A DNA stretch of 64,000 nt from Rhodococcus spelaei (GCF_006704125.1 NZ_VIGH01000008.1:124001-188000), one strand, 5' to 3'. Shown: positions 1-8,417, counted from the stretch's first letter. The notes: generated from the letters alone by a model not told the origin. Made by a program: numbers and translations.

Positions 1-183
1 TGCGGCGAGTGCCGGCGGGCCCTGCGTCCCGGTGGGTTCGGCGGTCGCGCCGTCGCCGCGCTCGACCACCGCCACGTCCGGCCGCACGCTCGGTCCCGCT
101 CCGCAGGCGGAGACGCAGAGCACGAGAACCGCTGCCGGCAACCACAATCTGCGCCGGGTGAGCGCAGCGACGGGGAATGGCAT
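1..183 (-). CDS. Secreted lipoprotein, N-terminal part (cut by window edge)
   Basis: The frame opens at an ATG at 183 and stays open to the window edge, so only the first 61 codons are visible. They encode a basic start (TRRR), a hydrophobic stretch and a lipobox VSAC with the acylated cysteine at residue 27, then a low-complexity linker, so the product is probably a membrane-anchored lipoprotein. It starts 22 bp after the RibD-like gene in the same direction. In M. tuberculosis the RibD-like gene Rv2671 is followed by Rv2672, annotated as a secreted protease, so an alpha/beta-hydrolase-type exported protease is likely. No catalytic part is visible, so the function is by synteny only. Confidence 0.7.
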   Translation of the reverse strand, partial: MPFPVAALTRRRLWLPAAVLVLCVSACGAGPSVRPDVAVVERGDGATAEPTGTQGPPALAA

Positions 184-205
184 GGGCCACAGCCTGCCAG
201 GTTGC

Positions 206-961
206 TCACGCACCCCGCTCGCGCACCCATCGCGTCAGTACCGTGCCGTCGTCGTCGCCGAGCACGTGGGCGCGACGCATCGCGGTGGCGCCGGCGCGCG
301 GGGACGAGGCGATCCGGCCGGACCCGCCGCCGACCAGCATCGGGGACGTGGTCAGGCACAGCTCGTCCACCGCGTCGTCGGCCAGCAACTGGCCGAACAG
401 CGACGGCCCGCCCTCGCACAGCACCCGGTGCAGGCCGAGCTCGCCGAGGGTCGACACGATCGCGGCGGTCCCGACGGCCCCGTGCCCGATCTCGAGCACC
501 CGCGCACCCGCGTCGGCGAGCGCACGCTTGCGGGCGGCGGGGGCCTCCGTGCACGTCAGGATCAGGGGAGCGACGTCGGTGTCGACGAGCAGTCGCGACG
601 AGGGGTCGACGTGGGCTCCCGCGGTGACGACCGCGATCGGTGGGGTGTCCGACTGTCCGCGCGCACGACGCCGCGCGCGTTGGGTCGGGTCGGTGCGGGC
701 GCCGCCGTAGTTCTCGGCCCGTACCGTCCCGGCACCGACGAGCACCACGTCGGCCAGTTCGCGCAGGATGGTGAACAGGCGGTGGTCGGCGGGAGTGCCG
801 AGGCCGCCGGAGGTGCCGTCGGTGGAGACCGCGCCGTCGATGCTGGCCACGAAGTTCACCCGGATCCACGGCGCGGACGGGTTGTCGGGGTAGCGGTGCA
901 GGTCGCGCAGCGCGTCGTCGTGGAGCGCTGTGAGGTAGGTCGCATTATCGAGATGGTGCAC
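206..961 (-). CDS. RibD C-terminal-domain pyrimidine reductase family protein (Rv2671-like)
   Basis: This 251-residue protein has the dihydrofolate-reductase-like fold of the RibD reductase domain: FVASIDGAVS at 37-46, the NADPH-binding stretch LRELADVVLVGAGTVR at 66-81 and CEGGPSLFGQLL at 182-193. There is no deaminase domain, so it is not a full riboflavin RibD. The M. tuberculosis homologue Rv2671 is known to have dihydrofolate reductase activity, so a folate or flavin reductase role is plausible. The GTG start at 961 has no ribosome-binding site, but a TATAAC box lies about 7 nt upstream on this strand, which suggests a leaderless mRNA. It diverges from the ZapE gene over 34 bp. Confidence 0.85.
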   Translation of the reverse strand: MHHLDNATYLTALHDDALRDLHRYPDNPSAPWIRVNFVASIDGAVSTDGTSGGLGTPADHRLFTILRELADVVLVGAGTVRAENYGGARTDPTQRARRRARGQSDTPPIAVVTAGAHVDPSSRLLVDTDVAPLILTCTEAPAARKRALADAGARVLEIGHGAVGTAAIVSTLGELGLHRVLCEGGPSLFGQLLADDAVDELCLTTSPMLVGGGSGRIASSPRAGATAMRRAHVLGDDDGTVLTRWVRERGA

Positions 962-995
962 AGGAGTTATAACAGCACGTAGATACGCTGTTTAC
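962..995. promoter_or_regulatory. Compact divergent promoter between ribD-like and zapE genes
   Basis: Only 34 bp separate the two starts. On the minus strand a TATAAC box ends about 6 nt before the GTG at 961. On the plus strand TAGATA at 980-985 ends 10 nt before the ATG at 996. Neither gene has a Shine-Dalgarno sequence, so both are probably leaderless with back-to-back promoters. The -35 elements are not clear. Confidence 0.5.
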
Positions 996-2009
996 ATGCA
1001 CGCACGCCTCGTTGACCGTAGTCCGGTTCTCCAAGCAGACCAGTTGGTTGCACAGATGGTCCCGCCGGCGATGTTCAACGAGGTGAGTTTCGCGTCGTAC
1101 ATCCCCGATCCGAACGAGCCGAGCCAGGCTGCCGCGGTCCGCAAGGCCGAGGAGTTCGCCGGGAAGGTCGGCAAGATCCGCTCCGGCGGCCGACGCGGAC
1201 TGTTCGGCAAGAAGGCCCAGGCCTCGGGCGCCGGCCTGTACCTCGACGGCGGCTTCGGTGTCGGCAAGACCCACCTGCTCGCGTCGATCTTCCACAGTGT
1301 GCCCAGCCCCAAGGCGTTCGGCACCTTCGTCGAGCTGACCCACGTGGTCGGCGCGCTGGGCTTCAACAACGCCGTCGAGCAGCTCTCGAACCACAGTGTG
1401 CTGTGCATCGACGAGTTCGAGCTCGACGATCCGGGCGACACCATGCTCGTCTCCCGGCTGCTGACCGAGCTGTCCGCCCGCGGGGTGTCGATCGTGGCCA
1501 CCTCGAACACGCTGCCCGGACAGCTCGGCGAGGGCCGCTTCGCCGCCCAGGACTTCCTGCGCGAGATCAAGAAGCTCGGCTCGATCTTCGAGACCATCCG
1601 CGTCGACGGACCCGACTACCGTCACCGCGACCTGCCGCCCGCCCCCGAGCCGATCTCCGACGCCGAGCTCGCCGAGCTGGCCGACGCGACACCCGGTTCG
1701 ACCCTGGACGACTTCGACGCGCTGTGCAAGCACCTGAGCACCCTGCACCCGTCGCGCTACAACAAGCTGATCGACGGCGTGTCCGCGGTGTTCCTGCGGG
1801 GCGTGCACCCGGCCCAGGACCAGTCGGTCGCGCTGCGCCTGGTGGTCCTCGCCGATCGCCTCTACGACGCCAGCATCCCGGTGACCGTCTCGGGCGCCAA
1901 GCTCGACGAGATCTTCACCCCGGAGATGCTCGCCGGCGGCTACCGCAAGAAGTACCTGCGCGCCACGTCGCGACTGCTGGCGCTCTCGCGCTTCGAGGTC
2001 CCGGCCTAG
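996..2009 (+). CDS. zapE: Cell division protein ZapE / AFG1-family ATPase
   Basis: This 337-residue P-loop ATPase has Walker A GGFGVGKT at 85-92 and Walker B VLCIDEFEL at 135-143, both with the spacing of the AFG1/ZapE family. Family members are single AAA-like ATPases; E. coli ZapE acts on the Z ring and mitochondrial AFG1 in quality control of membrane proteins. Its place beside the RibD-like and GNAT genes copies M. tuberculosis Rv2670c. The gene is monocistronic, begins at an ATG in a compact divergent promoter and ends at a strong hairpin. The ATPase call is firm; the division role is inferred from the family name. Confidence 0.9.
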   Translation: MHARLVDRSPVLQADQLVAQMVPPAMFNEVSFASYIPDPNEPSQAAAVRKAEEFAGKVGKIRSGGRRGLFGKKAQASGAGLYLDGGFGVGKTHLLASIFHSVPSPKAFGTFVELTHVVGALGFNNAVEQLSNHSVLCIDEFELDDPGDTMLVSRLLTELSARGVSIVATSNTLPGQLGEGRFAAQDFLREIKKLGSIFETIRVDGPDYRHRDLPPAPEPISDAELAELADATPGSTLDDFDALCKHLSTLHPSRYNKLIDGVSAVFLRGVHPAQDQSVALRLVVLADRLYDASIPVTVSGAKLDEIFTPEMLAGGYRKKYLRATSRLLALSRFEVPA

Positions 2010-2030
2010 CCTGCTGTCCCACCTACCTCA

Positions 2031-2081
2031 GGGTGAGGGGAACCATCATTCGGTCTGACAGGGTGATGGTTCCCCTCACCC
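2031..2081. terminator. Bidirectional terminator, 18-bp perfect stem
   Basis: Positions 2031-2048 pair without mismatch with 2064-2081, leaving a 15-nt loop. On the plus strand CGTTTT follows the stem. It sits between the converging zapE and GNAT genes and can terminate both. Confidence 0.9.
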
Positions 2082-2098
2082 GTTTTGGGGGGTGGCGG

Positions 2099-2635
2099 TC
2101 AGAACCGGCGCTCGAGTACGAAGTCGTGGTGCAGTTGGTCCCCGACCCGGAACCGCTTGGTCCCGACCCTCTCGAATCCCTGCTTCGCGTAGAAGCGTTG
2201 CGCGCGAACGTTCTCCTGGTTGACGCCCAACCACACGCCGGCCGCGCCGCGGGCCCGCGCCCGCTCCAGGGCAACGGACATCAACAGGTGCGAGACGCCC
2301 TCACCGTGATGGTCGGGTAGCACGTACAGCTTGCTGATCTCGACGGTCGGCACGGCGGTGACCGCGGCCCGCACGTCCGGGTCGTCGACCACCCCGTCGA
2401 CGAGCATCGCGTACCCGACGATGCCATCGGCGCCGACCGCCTTGAGCACCGCCCGGTCCGGGGCGGTCAGGTAGTCGGCGAACCGGTCCGCCGACAGCAC
2501 GGTGGCGAGGAAGTCTGCGACGTCGGCCTCGGTGACCGAGGGTGGGCACGCGAGCGGGAACGTCACCGCGGCGACCTCCGCGAGTGCGGCGGCGTCGTCC
2601 GCCGCGGCGTCGACGACGGCCAGGGTCTCGGTCAC
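2099..2635 (-). CDS. GNAT family N-acetyltransferase
   Basis: This 178-residue protein has the GNAT core: a beta4 strand VEISKLYVLPDHHGEGV (98-114) leading into the acetyl-CoA pyrophosphate loop HHGEGVSHLL (109-118), and a C-terminal VNQENVRAQRFYAKQGFE motif (138-155). It transfers an acetyl group from acetyl-CoA to an unknown amine. Its GTG start at 2635 overlaps the TGA of the upstream L7/L12-like gene (GTGA), so the two are translationally coupled. The position matches Rv2669 of M. tuberculosis. The substrate cannot be read from the sequence. Confidence 0.88.
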   Translation of the reverse strand: MTETLAVVDAAADDAAALAEVAAVTFPLACPPSVTEADVADFLATVLSADRFADYLTAPDRAVLKAVGADGIVGYAMLVDGVVDDPDVRAAVTAVPTVEISKLYVLPDHHGEGVSHLLMSVALERARARGAAGVWLGVNQENVRAQRFYAKQGFERVGTKRFRVGDQLHHDFVLERRF

Positions 2636-3078
2636 AGGTTGTCCACCGTCTGCTTGGCCTCGCGCAGGCTCATGCCGGTCCGGTCGCGCAGCAACTTGAT
2701 CGCCTTGATCGGCTCACCCGACTGCTTGAGCGCGCGCACCTCGGGCTCGAGCAGCGCCCACCCCGCGGGCGGTGGCGCGGTGTCCAGACCCGCTGAGGGC
2801 ACCCATTCGCCGCGGGCGACAGCGTCGATCGCGGCCTTCGCCTCGGACAGTCCGAGCCCGGTCGCGTCGCGCAGGACCTTGATCGCGTGGATGTTCTTGT
2901 GGTCGGCCACGAGGCGTTCGATCCGCTCCCGGGTCTCGAGGTCGAGGCGACGGATGAAGGTGGCGCTGGTGTAGCCGGTGGCCGTACGCGGGCCGCCTCG
3001 TCTGGTCACCAACCACGCGGTCAGCACCGCGACGTCCACGAGTATCAGCACCACGATGAGCCAGCCCCAGTTCGGCAT
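2632..3078 (-). CDS. Membrane-anchored protein with two L7/L12 C-terminal-like domains
   Basis: This 148-residue protein has an N-terminal transmembrane helix (about 4-25, ending TRR) and two copies of the ribosomal L7/L12 C-terminal motif: HAIKVLRDATGLGLSEAK (64-81) and KAIKLLRDRTGMSLREAK (125-142). In L7/L12 this domain binds translation factors. Here it is a duplicated domain on the cytoplasmic face of the membrane, as in a small actinobacterial family of unknown role. I chose the ATG at 3078; an in-frame TTG at 3090 would add MTGT. It lies just after the MFS gene and overlaps the GNAT start. Confidence 0.75.
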   Translation of the reverse strand: MPNWGWLIVVLILVDVAVLTAWLVTRRGGPRTATGYTSATFIRRLDLETRERIERLVADHKNIHAIKVLRDATGLGLSEAKAAIDAVARGEWVPSAGLDTAPPPAGWALLEPEVRALKQSGEPIKAIKLLRDRTGMSLREAKQTVDNL

Positions 3079-3093
3079 GGTGCCAGTCAACCA

Positions 3094-4311
3094 CTACCCG
3101 ACGTGGTCGACGGAAAGCGGTGCCGCGTCGGCGCGGGCGGGCCGGAACGCGGGCGCCAGCAGGATCAGGCCGACGGCGAAGACGAGCGGGATGGCGAACC
3201 CGATCCGCATGTTGGTCAGGTCGGCGACGGCGCCGACGATGCCGCCGCCGATCACCGTGCCCGCGTAGTTGAACAGGTTGAGGCGCGCGATCACCGCATC
3301 GGTCTGTTCGGGCGGGGCGAGCCGTCCGGCGGCACTGAAGCACAGCGGCGCCACGACGGGCGCGCCGAGTCCGACGATCAGGAACCCGGCGATCGCCATC
3401 GCGGGGCTCTGCGCGAACACCACGACCACCAGGCCGACCGAGGCGATTCCCGCGCCGACCCGGACCACCGCGATCTCGCCGTACTTGCGCACCCAGTAGT
3501 CGCCGGTGAGCCGGGAGACGAGCCCGGCACCCTGGTAGGCGGCTACCGCGAGTGCGGCTGTGCTCGCGCTGGCGAGCAGCAGGTCCTTGAGGTAGAGCGC
3601 GGACCAGTTGCCGACGCTGAAGTCGATGGCGAAGAACAGGGCCATCGCCGCGCCGAGCGCGAGGAACGGTCGCCACGGGATGACGAGTGGGGTGGCCGCC
3701 GAGGACGTGACTTCGGGTCCGGTGGCGAGCAGACGGGGACCGAGCGCGGCGGTACCGATCGCGACGACGACGGCGGCGACCAGGATCGACACCGGCAGGC
3801 TCACCTCGAGCGCCGACGACGCGGAGACGAACAGCGCGCCGATGATGGCGCCGATGCTCCACACGGCGTGGAACGACGACAGGATCGAGCGGCCGTACCG
3901 GTGCTGGATGGCGACGGCCTGCATGTTGGCGGCGGCGTCGACCATGCCGAGACCGATGCCGTACACCGCGAACCCGGCGAAGAACAGCGCAGTCGAGTTC
4001 GAGAGCCCGATGCCGATGCCCGCGACCGCGATGACCGCGAGTCCGGCGCGCAGGGTGGTCTTGCTGGTGGCGCGGGTGGCGACGTACTCGGCGAGCACGC
4101 TGCCGACGCCCGCGACCAGCGAGACCGTCACGACTGCGATGACGATGGTGGTGTCGTCGAAGCCGAACCGGTCCTTGAACTGGGGGAGTTGGGTGAGCAG
4201 TACCGCGAGGAAGAAGCCCTGCAACCCGAAGGCCACCGCGGTGGACACGCGGGCCGCGCGCTGCGCGGGCGTGGTCGGGGCCGCACCGCTGTCGGGGGTG
4301 GGAAGCGTCAT
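3094..4311 (-). CDS. MFS transporter (FucP/YbjJ-like)
   Basis: This 405-residue protein has about 12 hydrophobic segments with short loops and a duplicated six-helix layout, typical of the major facilitator superfamily. The first loop lacks the full drug-exporter motif A. Helix-rich segments such as GIGLGMVDAAANMQ and SFHAVWSIGAIIGA resemble the YbjJ/FucP branch, which contains sugar and uncharacterised permeases. It begins the GNAT transcription unit and diverges from a beta-glucosidase gene across 98 bp, so shared sugar-related regulation is possible but not shown. Confidence 0.82.
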   Translation of the reverse strand: MTLPTPDSGAAPTTPAQRAARVSTAVAFGLQGFFLAVLLTQLPQFKDRFGFDDTTIVIAVVTVSLVAGVGSVLAEYVATRATSKTTLRAGLAVIAVAGIGIGLSNSTALFFAGFAVYGIGLGMVDAAANMQAVAIQHRYGRSILSSFHAVWSIGAIIGALFVSASSALEVSLPVSILVAAVVVAIGTAALGPRLLATGPEVTSSAATPLVIPWRPFLALGAAMALFFAIDFSVGNWSALYLKDLLLASASTAALAVAAYQGAGLVSRLTGDYWVRKYGEIAVVRVGAGIASVGLVVVVFAQSPAMAIAGFLIVGLGAPVVAPLCFSAAGRLAPPEQTDAVIARLNLFNYAGTVIGGGIVGAVADLTNMRIGFAIPLVFAVGLILLAPAFRPARADAAPLSVDHVG

Positions 4312-4409
4312 GGGGGAGGGCTGCTTTCGCTTGGGCCCGTGCGGGCCGGTTGTTCACGAATTGAAACACCGGACTGGACGTGTGTCCAACAATTGGTCAG
4401 ACTCGCTCC

Positions 4410-5798
4410 ATGACTGCTGCCGAGACCAAACTGTCGTTCCCGCAGGACTTTCTGTGGGGAGTGGCTGCCGCTGCCTATCAGATCGAGGGCGCCGTCGACG
4501 TGGACGGCCGCGGCCGGTCGATCTGGGACGAGTTCTGTGAGCGTCCCGCCGCGGTGGTCGGCGGAGAGACCGGTGCGGTCGCGACCGACCACTACCACCG
4601 GTATCGCGAGGACGTCGCGTTGATGCGCGAGCTCGGTGTGGACTCCTACCGCCTGTCGGTGTCCTGGCCGCGCGTGCAGCCGACCGGCAGCGGTGCGGTG
4701 AACGAGGCGGGGCTGGACTTCTACGAGCGTCTCGTCGACGAGCTGTGCGCGGCGGGCATCAAGCCGGCCGTCACGCTGTTCCACTGGGACCTCCCACAGG
4801 TCTTGCAGGACGCGGGGGGATGGCTCAACCGAGACACCGCCCAGCGTCTCGCCGAGTACGCGGACATCGTAGGTCGTCGGCTCGGCGATCGGGTCCATAT
4901 GTGGATGCCGCTCAACGAACCGGTGGTGCACACCCTCTACGGGCACGCACTCGGCGTGCACGCGCCGGGCCTCGAACTGGGCTTCGGGGCACTGCAGGCC
5001 GCCCACCACCAACTGCTCGGCCACGGGCTGTCGGTGCAGGCGTTGCGGGCCGCCGGCTGCGACAACATCGGCATCGCGTCGAATCACGCTCCGGTGCACG
5101 CGGCCAGCGAGTCGGAGGCCGACACCGAGGCTGCCGACATCTACGATCACATCGTGAACTGGACCTTCGCCGACCCGGTGCTGCGCGGCAGCTATCCGGC
5201 CGAGGAGCTGGCCGCGATCCTGCAGGGTCCGGTCGACGAGGACCTGAGAGTGATCTCGCAGCCGCTGGACTGGTTCGGGATCAACTACTACGAGCCGACG
5301 GTGATCGCGGCCCCGACCTCCGACGACGGCAGCACCGGGGTGCTCGAGGTGGATCTGCCGCCGGGGATGCCGTTCCAGCCGGTCGCACTCGAGGGGTACG
5401 AGCGGACCGACTTCGGATGGCCCATCGTGCCCGCCGGCCTGCGCGAGATCGTGTCGATCTTCGCCGACCGGTACGGCGATGCGCTGCCGCCGATCTACGT
5501 CACCGAGTCGGGCGCCTCGTTCCACGACCCCGATCCGGACGGCGACGGCCGGGTTCGGGACGACAAGCGCATCGGCTACCACCGCGACCACCTGGCGGCG
5601 CTCGGTCAGGCGATGGACGACGGCGTCGACGTGCGCGGCTACTTCGTGTGGTCGATCATGGACAACTTCGAGTGGGCGGCAGGCTACCGTGAGCGCTTCG
5701 GTCTGGTGCACGTTGATTACGAGACGCTCACGCGCACACCGAAGGACTCGTACTACTGGTACCGGGACCTGATCGCGGCGCAGCGAGCGGGAGGCTGA
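4410..5798 (+). CDS. GH1 family beta-glucosidase
   Basis: This 462-residue protein spans a whole GH1 TIM barrel. It begins SFPQDFLWGVAAAAYQIEGA, has the acid/base glutamate E170 in LNEP and the nucleophile E366 in YVTESG, and ends with the WSIMDNFEW signature of the aglycone site. TESG replaces the commoner TENG. It should hydrolyse beta-glucosides or related beta-glycosides in the cytosol, as no signal peptide is present. The ATG at 4410 fits the family start; an upstream GTG at 4380 would add ten residues. Its stop overlaps the next start by one base (TGATG). Confidence 0.93.
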   Translation: MTAAETKLSFPQDFLWGVAAAAYQIEGAVDVDGRGRSIWDEFCERPAAVVGGETGAVATDHYHRYREDVALMRELGVDSYRLSVSWPRVQPTGSGAVNEAGLDFYERLVDELCAAGIKPAVTLFHWDLPQVLQDAGGWLNRDTAQRLAEYADIVGRRLGDRVHMWMPLNEPVVHTLYGHALGVHAPGLELGFGALQAAHHQLLGHGLSVQALRAAGCDNIGIASNHAPVHAASESEADTEAADIYDHIVNWTFADPVLRGSYPAEELAAILQGPVDEDLRVISQPLDWFGINYYEPTVIAAPTSDDGSTGVLEVDLPPGMPFQPVALEGYERTDFGWPIVPAGLREIVSIFADRYGDALPPIYVTESGASFHDPDPDGDGRVRDDKRIGYHRDHLAALGQAMDDGVDVRGYFVWSIMDNFEWAAGYRERFGLVHVDYETLTRTPKDSYYWYRDLIAAQRAGG

Positions 5799-6715
5799 TG
5801 GAGAGCCTGGCGAGCCGCGCGATCCGGCTCCGTTTCACGCTGCGCGGCGGCGGGCGCAGCGCCGCGGCCACCCGCCGCGCCATCGCCGCGCTCGCGCGGC
5901 AGCCGACGTCGTTCCGGCCGCCGCGGGGGCTGAGCCGGCGGGTGGACCTCCGGATGGAGACCTCGGCCGCGGGGTGGCCCGTCTACACAGTCACCCCGCG
6001 CGGTGCGCGGGCGGACCTGGACCGGGTGGTGTACGTGCACGGTGGGGCGTACTTCCGCGAAATTACCCGTCAGCACTGGACTTTCGTCGCCGGACTGGCT
6101 CGCCGCGCGGGCGTCGAGGTGGTGGTGCCGATCTATCCGCTCGCCCCGTGCACGACTGCGGACGTGATCGTGCCCGCGGCGGTGGACCTCGCGGAGGTGC
6201 TCGGCGCGGACGCCGGACCGGACCGCCTGACGATGATGGGTGACTCGGCGGGCGGGGGACTTGTCCTGGCGGTGGCCGCGCAACTGCGTGCGCGCACGGG
6301 AATCGCTCCGGCACACACGATCCTGATCTCCCCGTGGCTGGACGTGGCGGTCGACGACCCCGAGATCGCCTCGCTCGCTCCGCACGACCCGTGCCTGAGT
6401 CCGGACGGGTTGCGGGCCGCGGGTGACGCCTACCGTGGGCCGCTGTCGGCGCGCGACCCGTTGGTCAGTCCCCTCCGCGCCGACCTCGACGATCTCGGCC
6501 GGATCACCGTGTTCACCGGCACCCGCGACATCGTGCATGCCGACGCCCGTCGCCTGCGCGAGCGAATGACCGGCGCGGCAGCCGGATTCGAGTACCACGA
6601 GGCACCAGGCATGCTGCACGTCTACCCGCTGCTGCGCACGCCCGAGGGACGAGCCGCGCGACGGCAGCTGGCCGCGGCGGTGCGCTCCTCGGTCGCATCC
6701 CGGTCAGGGCGCTAG
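5798..6715 (+). CDS. Alpha/beta hydrolase, hormone-sensitive lipase/esterase family
   Basis: This 305-residue protein has the oxyanion-hole motif HGGAY (81-85), the nucleophile elbow GDSAGG with S150, and a probable acid D244 (GTRD) and base H274 (GMLHVY). These define the family IV (HSL) esterases, which hydrolyse short-chain esters. There is no signal peptide. It is coupled to the GH1 gene by a one-base overlap, so the two may act on the same kind of glycosylated or esterified substrate. The natural substrate is unknown. Confidence 0.9.
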   Translation: MESLASRAIRLRFTLRGGGRSAAATRRAIAALARQPTSFRPPRGLSRRVDLRMETSAAGWPVYTVTPRGARADLDRVVYVHGGAYFREITRQHWTFVAGLARRAGVEVVVPIYPLAPCTTADVIVPAAVDLAEVLGADAGPDRLTMMGDSAGGGLVLAVAAQLRARTGIAPAHTILISPWLDVAVDDPEIASLAPHDPCLSPDGLRAAGDAYRGPLSARDPLVSPLRADLDDLGRITVFTGTRDIVHADARRLRERMTGAAAGFEYHEAPGMLHVYPLLRTPEGRAARRQLAAAVRSSVASRSGR

Positions 6716-6752
6716 GCCCCGGGCAGAACAGCCAGGCACGAGGCGCATCCGG

Positions 6753-7220
6753 TCACGCGGTGACCGCGTCCGGATCCGACCGCCAGTCGTAGACCACTTC
6801 GGTACGCAGCAGGATGTCCTGTATCGAGCGTCTGCGCGGATCCACCGCGGCCCAGCCGAGGCCGACCGCGAAGAACACGCACAGCAGCGCTCGGAGCGCG
6901 GCGACCGGCCAACGGACCCGTCGGCCCCGGGTGGTCGTCACCCGCAGGCCCATCGCCAGGGACCCGACCGTCCGGCCCGTGGTCGCCCAGCAGACGGTGA
7001 GGTAGACCAGCGACGCCACGAGCCACGCCGTGACCGACAGCAGCACCGCGGGTGTGGGGAAGGTGAAGTTCTGCGGCGAGAACAGCAGTCGGACGAAGGT
7101 CATGCCCAGATAGCAGCCACCGAGCAGCGCCAGCACCACGCCCATGTCGACGGCCGCGGCGAGGCTGCGGGTCACGATGCCTGCCGGTCGCCGCTCCGGT
7201 AGGGGGTGGGGGTGCGTCAC
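6753..7220 (-). CDS. RDD family membrane protein
   Basis: This 155-residue integral membrane protein carries the RDD signature: arginine R18 and aspartate D25 in TRSLAAAVDMG in the first helix, plus further helices around 28-50, 60-82 and 105-125 and a closing basic/acidic segment DPRRRSIQDILLRT. Some RDD proteins have been linked to Na+/H+ transport, but most are uncharacterised. It overlaps by four bases (ATGA) the gene for the Asp-repeat protein, so the pair is one operon. Confidence 0.85.
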   Translation of the reverse strand: MTHPHPLPERRPAGIVTRSLAAAVDMGVVLALLGGCYLGMTFVRLLFSPQNFTFPTPAVLLSVTAWLVASLVYLTVCWATTGRTVGSLAMGLRVTTTRGRRVRWPVAALRALLCVFFAVGLGWAAVDPRRRSIQDILLRTEVVYDWRSDPDAVTA

Positions 7221-7939
7221 GGCGCCGTCTGCCCGTTCTCGTCGAGTTCGGTGTCGGCGGCCTCGTCTGCGGGTCCGCCGGTGGGCCGGTCTCGACCGAA
7301 CAGGCGCCCGACGAACCCGGCGACCGCGTCGTCGGCCTGCATTCCTTGGCTGCGCACCCCGCGGACGGCCTCGGAGGACAGGGAGCCGGTGGAGTCACGG
7401 ATGATCTGCGGCAGGTCGACGCCGTCGATGATCTGGTCGGCGAGGCCGAGCAGATCGATTCGGGCGATGATCGCGTCGATGTCGATGCGCGCGGCGATCG
7501 CGTCGATGTCCACCCGGTCGATCTGCCTGCCGAGGTCGACGGTGTCCACGAGGGCGTCGAGGTCGAGGCGGCGCACGATCGCACCCAGATCGATGCGTTC
7601 GGCGACCGCGTCCACGTCGATTCCCTCGGCGATCAGGTCGAGATCGACATGGTCACGGACGATTTTTGTCAGGTCCACTTCCACCAGCGCGGCCGCGACG
7701 ACCTCGCGGATCGCGGTGCGCAGCGCGGTGCGCGCAAACTGAGTCGCCGCCTGCAGGGTTTCCTCGCCGCGTGACACGGCGGCGGCCGCGGCGGCGTCGA
7801 GACGACCGGCGATCCCCGGAACCGTCCGGGCGACGCCGACGGCGGTCCGGCCGGACCATCTGACCACGTCCAGGGTGCGCGCGGCGGCACCGATCATCAG
7901 GTACAGGGCCTCGTTACCCTCGCCGGACGCGGTAGTCAT
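7217..7939 (-). CDS. Asp-rich helical-repeat protein, partner of the RDD protein
   Basis: I do not recognise a named family. The 240-residue product has a hydrophobic N-terminal third and, from about 88 to 178, eight or so imperfect 9-11-residue repeats of the type hD-h-D-A-h-x-x-R-h, for example VDVDAVAERID, LDLDALVDTVD and IDIDAIIARID. The regular Leu/Ile/Val with Asp suggests a short solenoid or amphipathic helices at the membrane face. The tail is acidic and Gly/Pro-rich. I chose the ATG at 7939, preceded by GGGAGAGGT, over an upstream GTG. Its stop overlaps the RDD start. Confidence 0.72.
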   Translation of the reverse strand: MTTASGEGNEALYLMIGAAARTLDVVRWSGRTAVGVARTVPGIAGRLDAAAAAAVSRGEETLQAATQFARTALRTAIREVVAAALVEVDLTKIVRDHVDLDLIAEGIDVDAVAERIDLGAIVRRLDLDALVDTVDLGRQIDRVDIDAIAARIDIDAIIARIDLLGLADQIIDGVDLPQIIRDSTGSLSSEAVRGVRSQGMQADDAVAGFVGRLFGRDRPTGGPADEAADTELDENGQTAP

Positions 7940-8071
7940 GGCGGCACCTCTCCCGTAGAACACCGTGCTTCCAGAAAAACTGTGTCTACCAGTAGATACC
8001 GTATCCGGCCGCAGGTGTCGCGTTCGGGTGAGCGGTAGGGGAATCGGGGAGAGTACGGACCCGCCGGACAG

Positions 8072-8107
8072 ACAAGTCCGGCCCCCTCGAGAGGGGGCCG
8101 GACTTGT
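8072..8107. terminator. Terminator hairpin after first tRNA cassette
   Basis: A near-perfect palindrome with 17-bp arms (8072-8088 and 8091-8107) and almost no loop lies 8 bp beyond the CCA end of tRNA-Val on the leftward strand. It has no T-tract, so it is the I-shaped type common in actinobacteria. Confidence 0.8.
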
Positions 8108-8114
8108 CGAATTC

Positions 8115-8189
8115 TGGTGCGCGATACTGGGATTGAACCAGTGACCTCTTCCGTGTCAGGGAAGCGCTCTCCCGCTGAGCTAATCGCGC
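8115..8189 (-). tRNA. tRNA-Val(GAC), copy 1
   Basis: Read on the minus strand the cloverleaf is complete: acceptor GCGCGAT paired with ATCGCGC, a D arm, anticodon stem CTTCC/GGAAG with loop CTGACAC, giving anticodon GAC, and a T arm with TTCAATC. CCA is encoded. The sequence is identical to the copy at 9461-9535. Confidence 0.95.
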
Positions 8190-8205
8190 AGGTTCACTGC
8201 GTGAG

Positions 8206-8276
8206 AGGTGGAGACGGGAATCGAACCCGTGTGCACGGCTTTGCAGGCCGTTGCCTCACCACTCGGCCACTCCACC
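8206..8276 (-). tRNA. tRNA-Cys(GCA), copy 1
   Basis: The 71-nt gene on the minus strand has acceptor GGTGGAG/CTCCACC and anticodon stem ACGGC/GCCGT around CTGCAAA, giving anticodon GCA. CCA is not encoded. It is identical to the copy at 9552-9622 and lies 16 bp upstream of tRNA-Val in the transcript. Confidence 0.95.
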
Positions 8277-8299
8277 GTAAGGTTGTACCCAACCTCTCG

Positions 8300-8372
8300 A
8301 GCGGACGACGGGATTCGAACCCGCGACCCCAACCTTGGCAAGGTTGTGCGCTACCAGCTGCGCCACGTCCGC
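8300..8372 (-). tRNA. tRNA-Gly(GCC), copy 1
   Basis: The 73-nt gene on the minus strand has acceptor GCGGACG/CGTCCGC and anticodon stem CAACC/GGTTG around TTGCCAA, giving anticodon GCC. CCA is not encoded. It is the first gene of the leftward Gly-Cys-Val cassette. Confidence 0.95.
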
Positions 8373-8417
8373 ATGCACCGGTCGAAGCGGCTGGGCCTCT
8401 TCGGTGGTGCGGATGAA

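Noticed and set aside
2714-4369. Long 551-codon open frame antisense/alternate to the MFS and L7/L12-like genes
   Set aside because: It is an out-of-frame shadow rich in Arg, His and Pro, with no domain or start signal, overlapping genes with clear family motifs.
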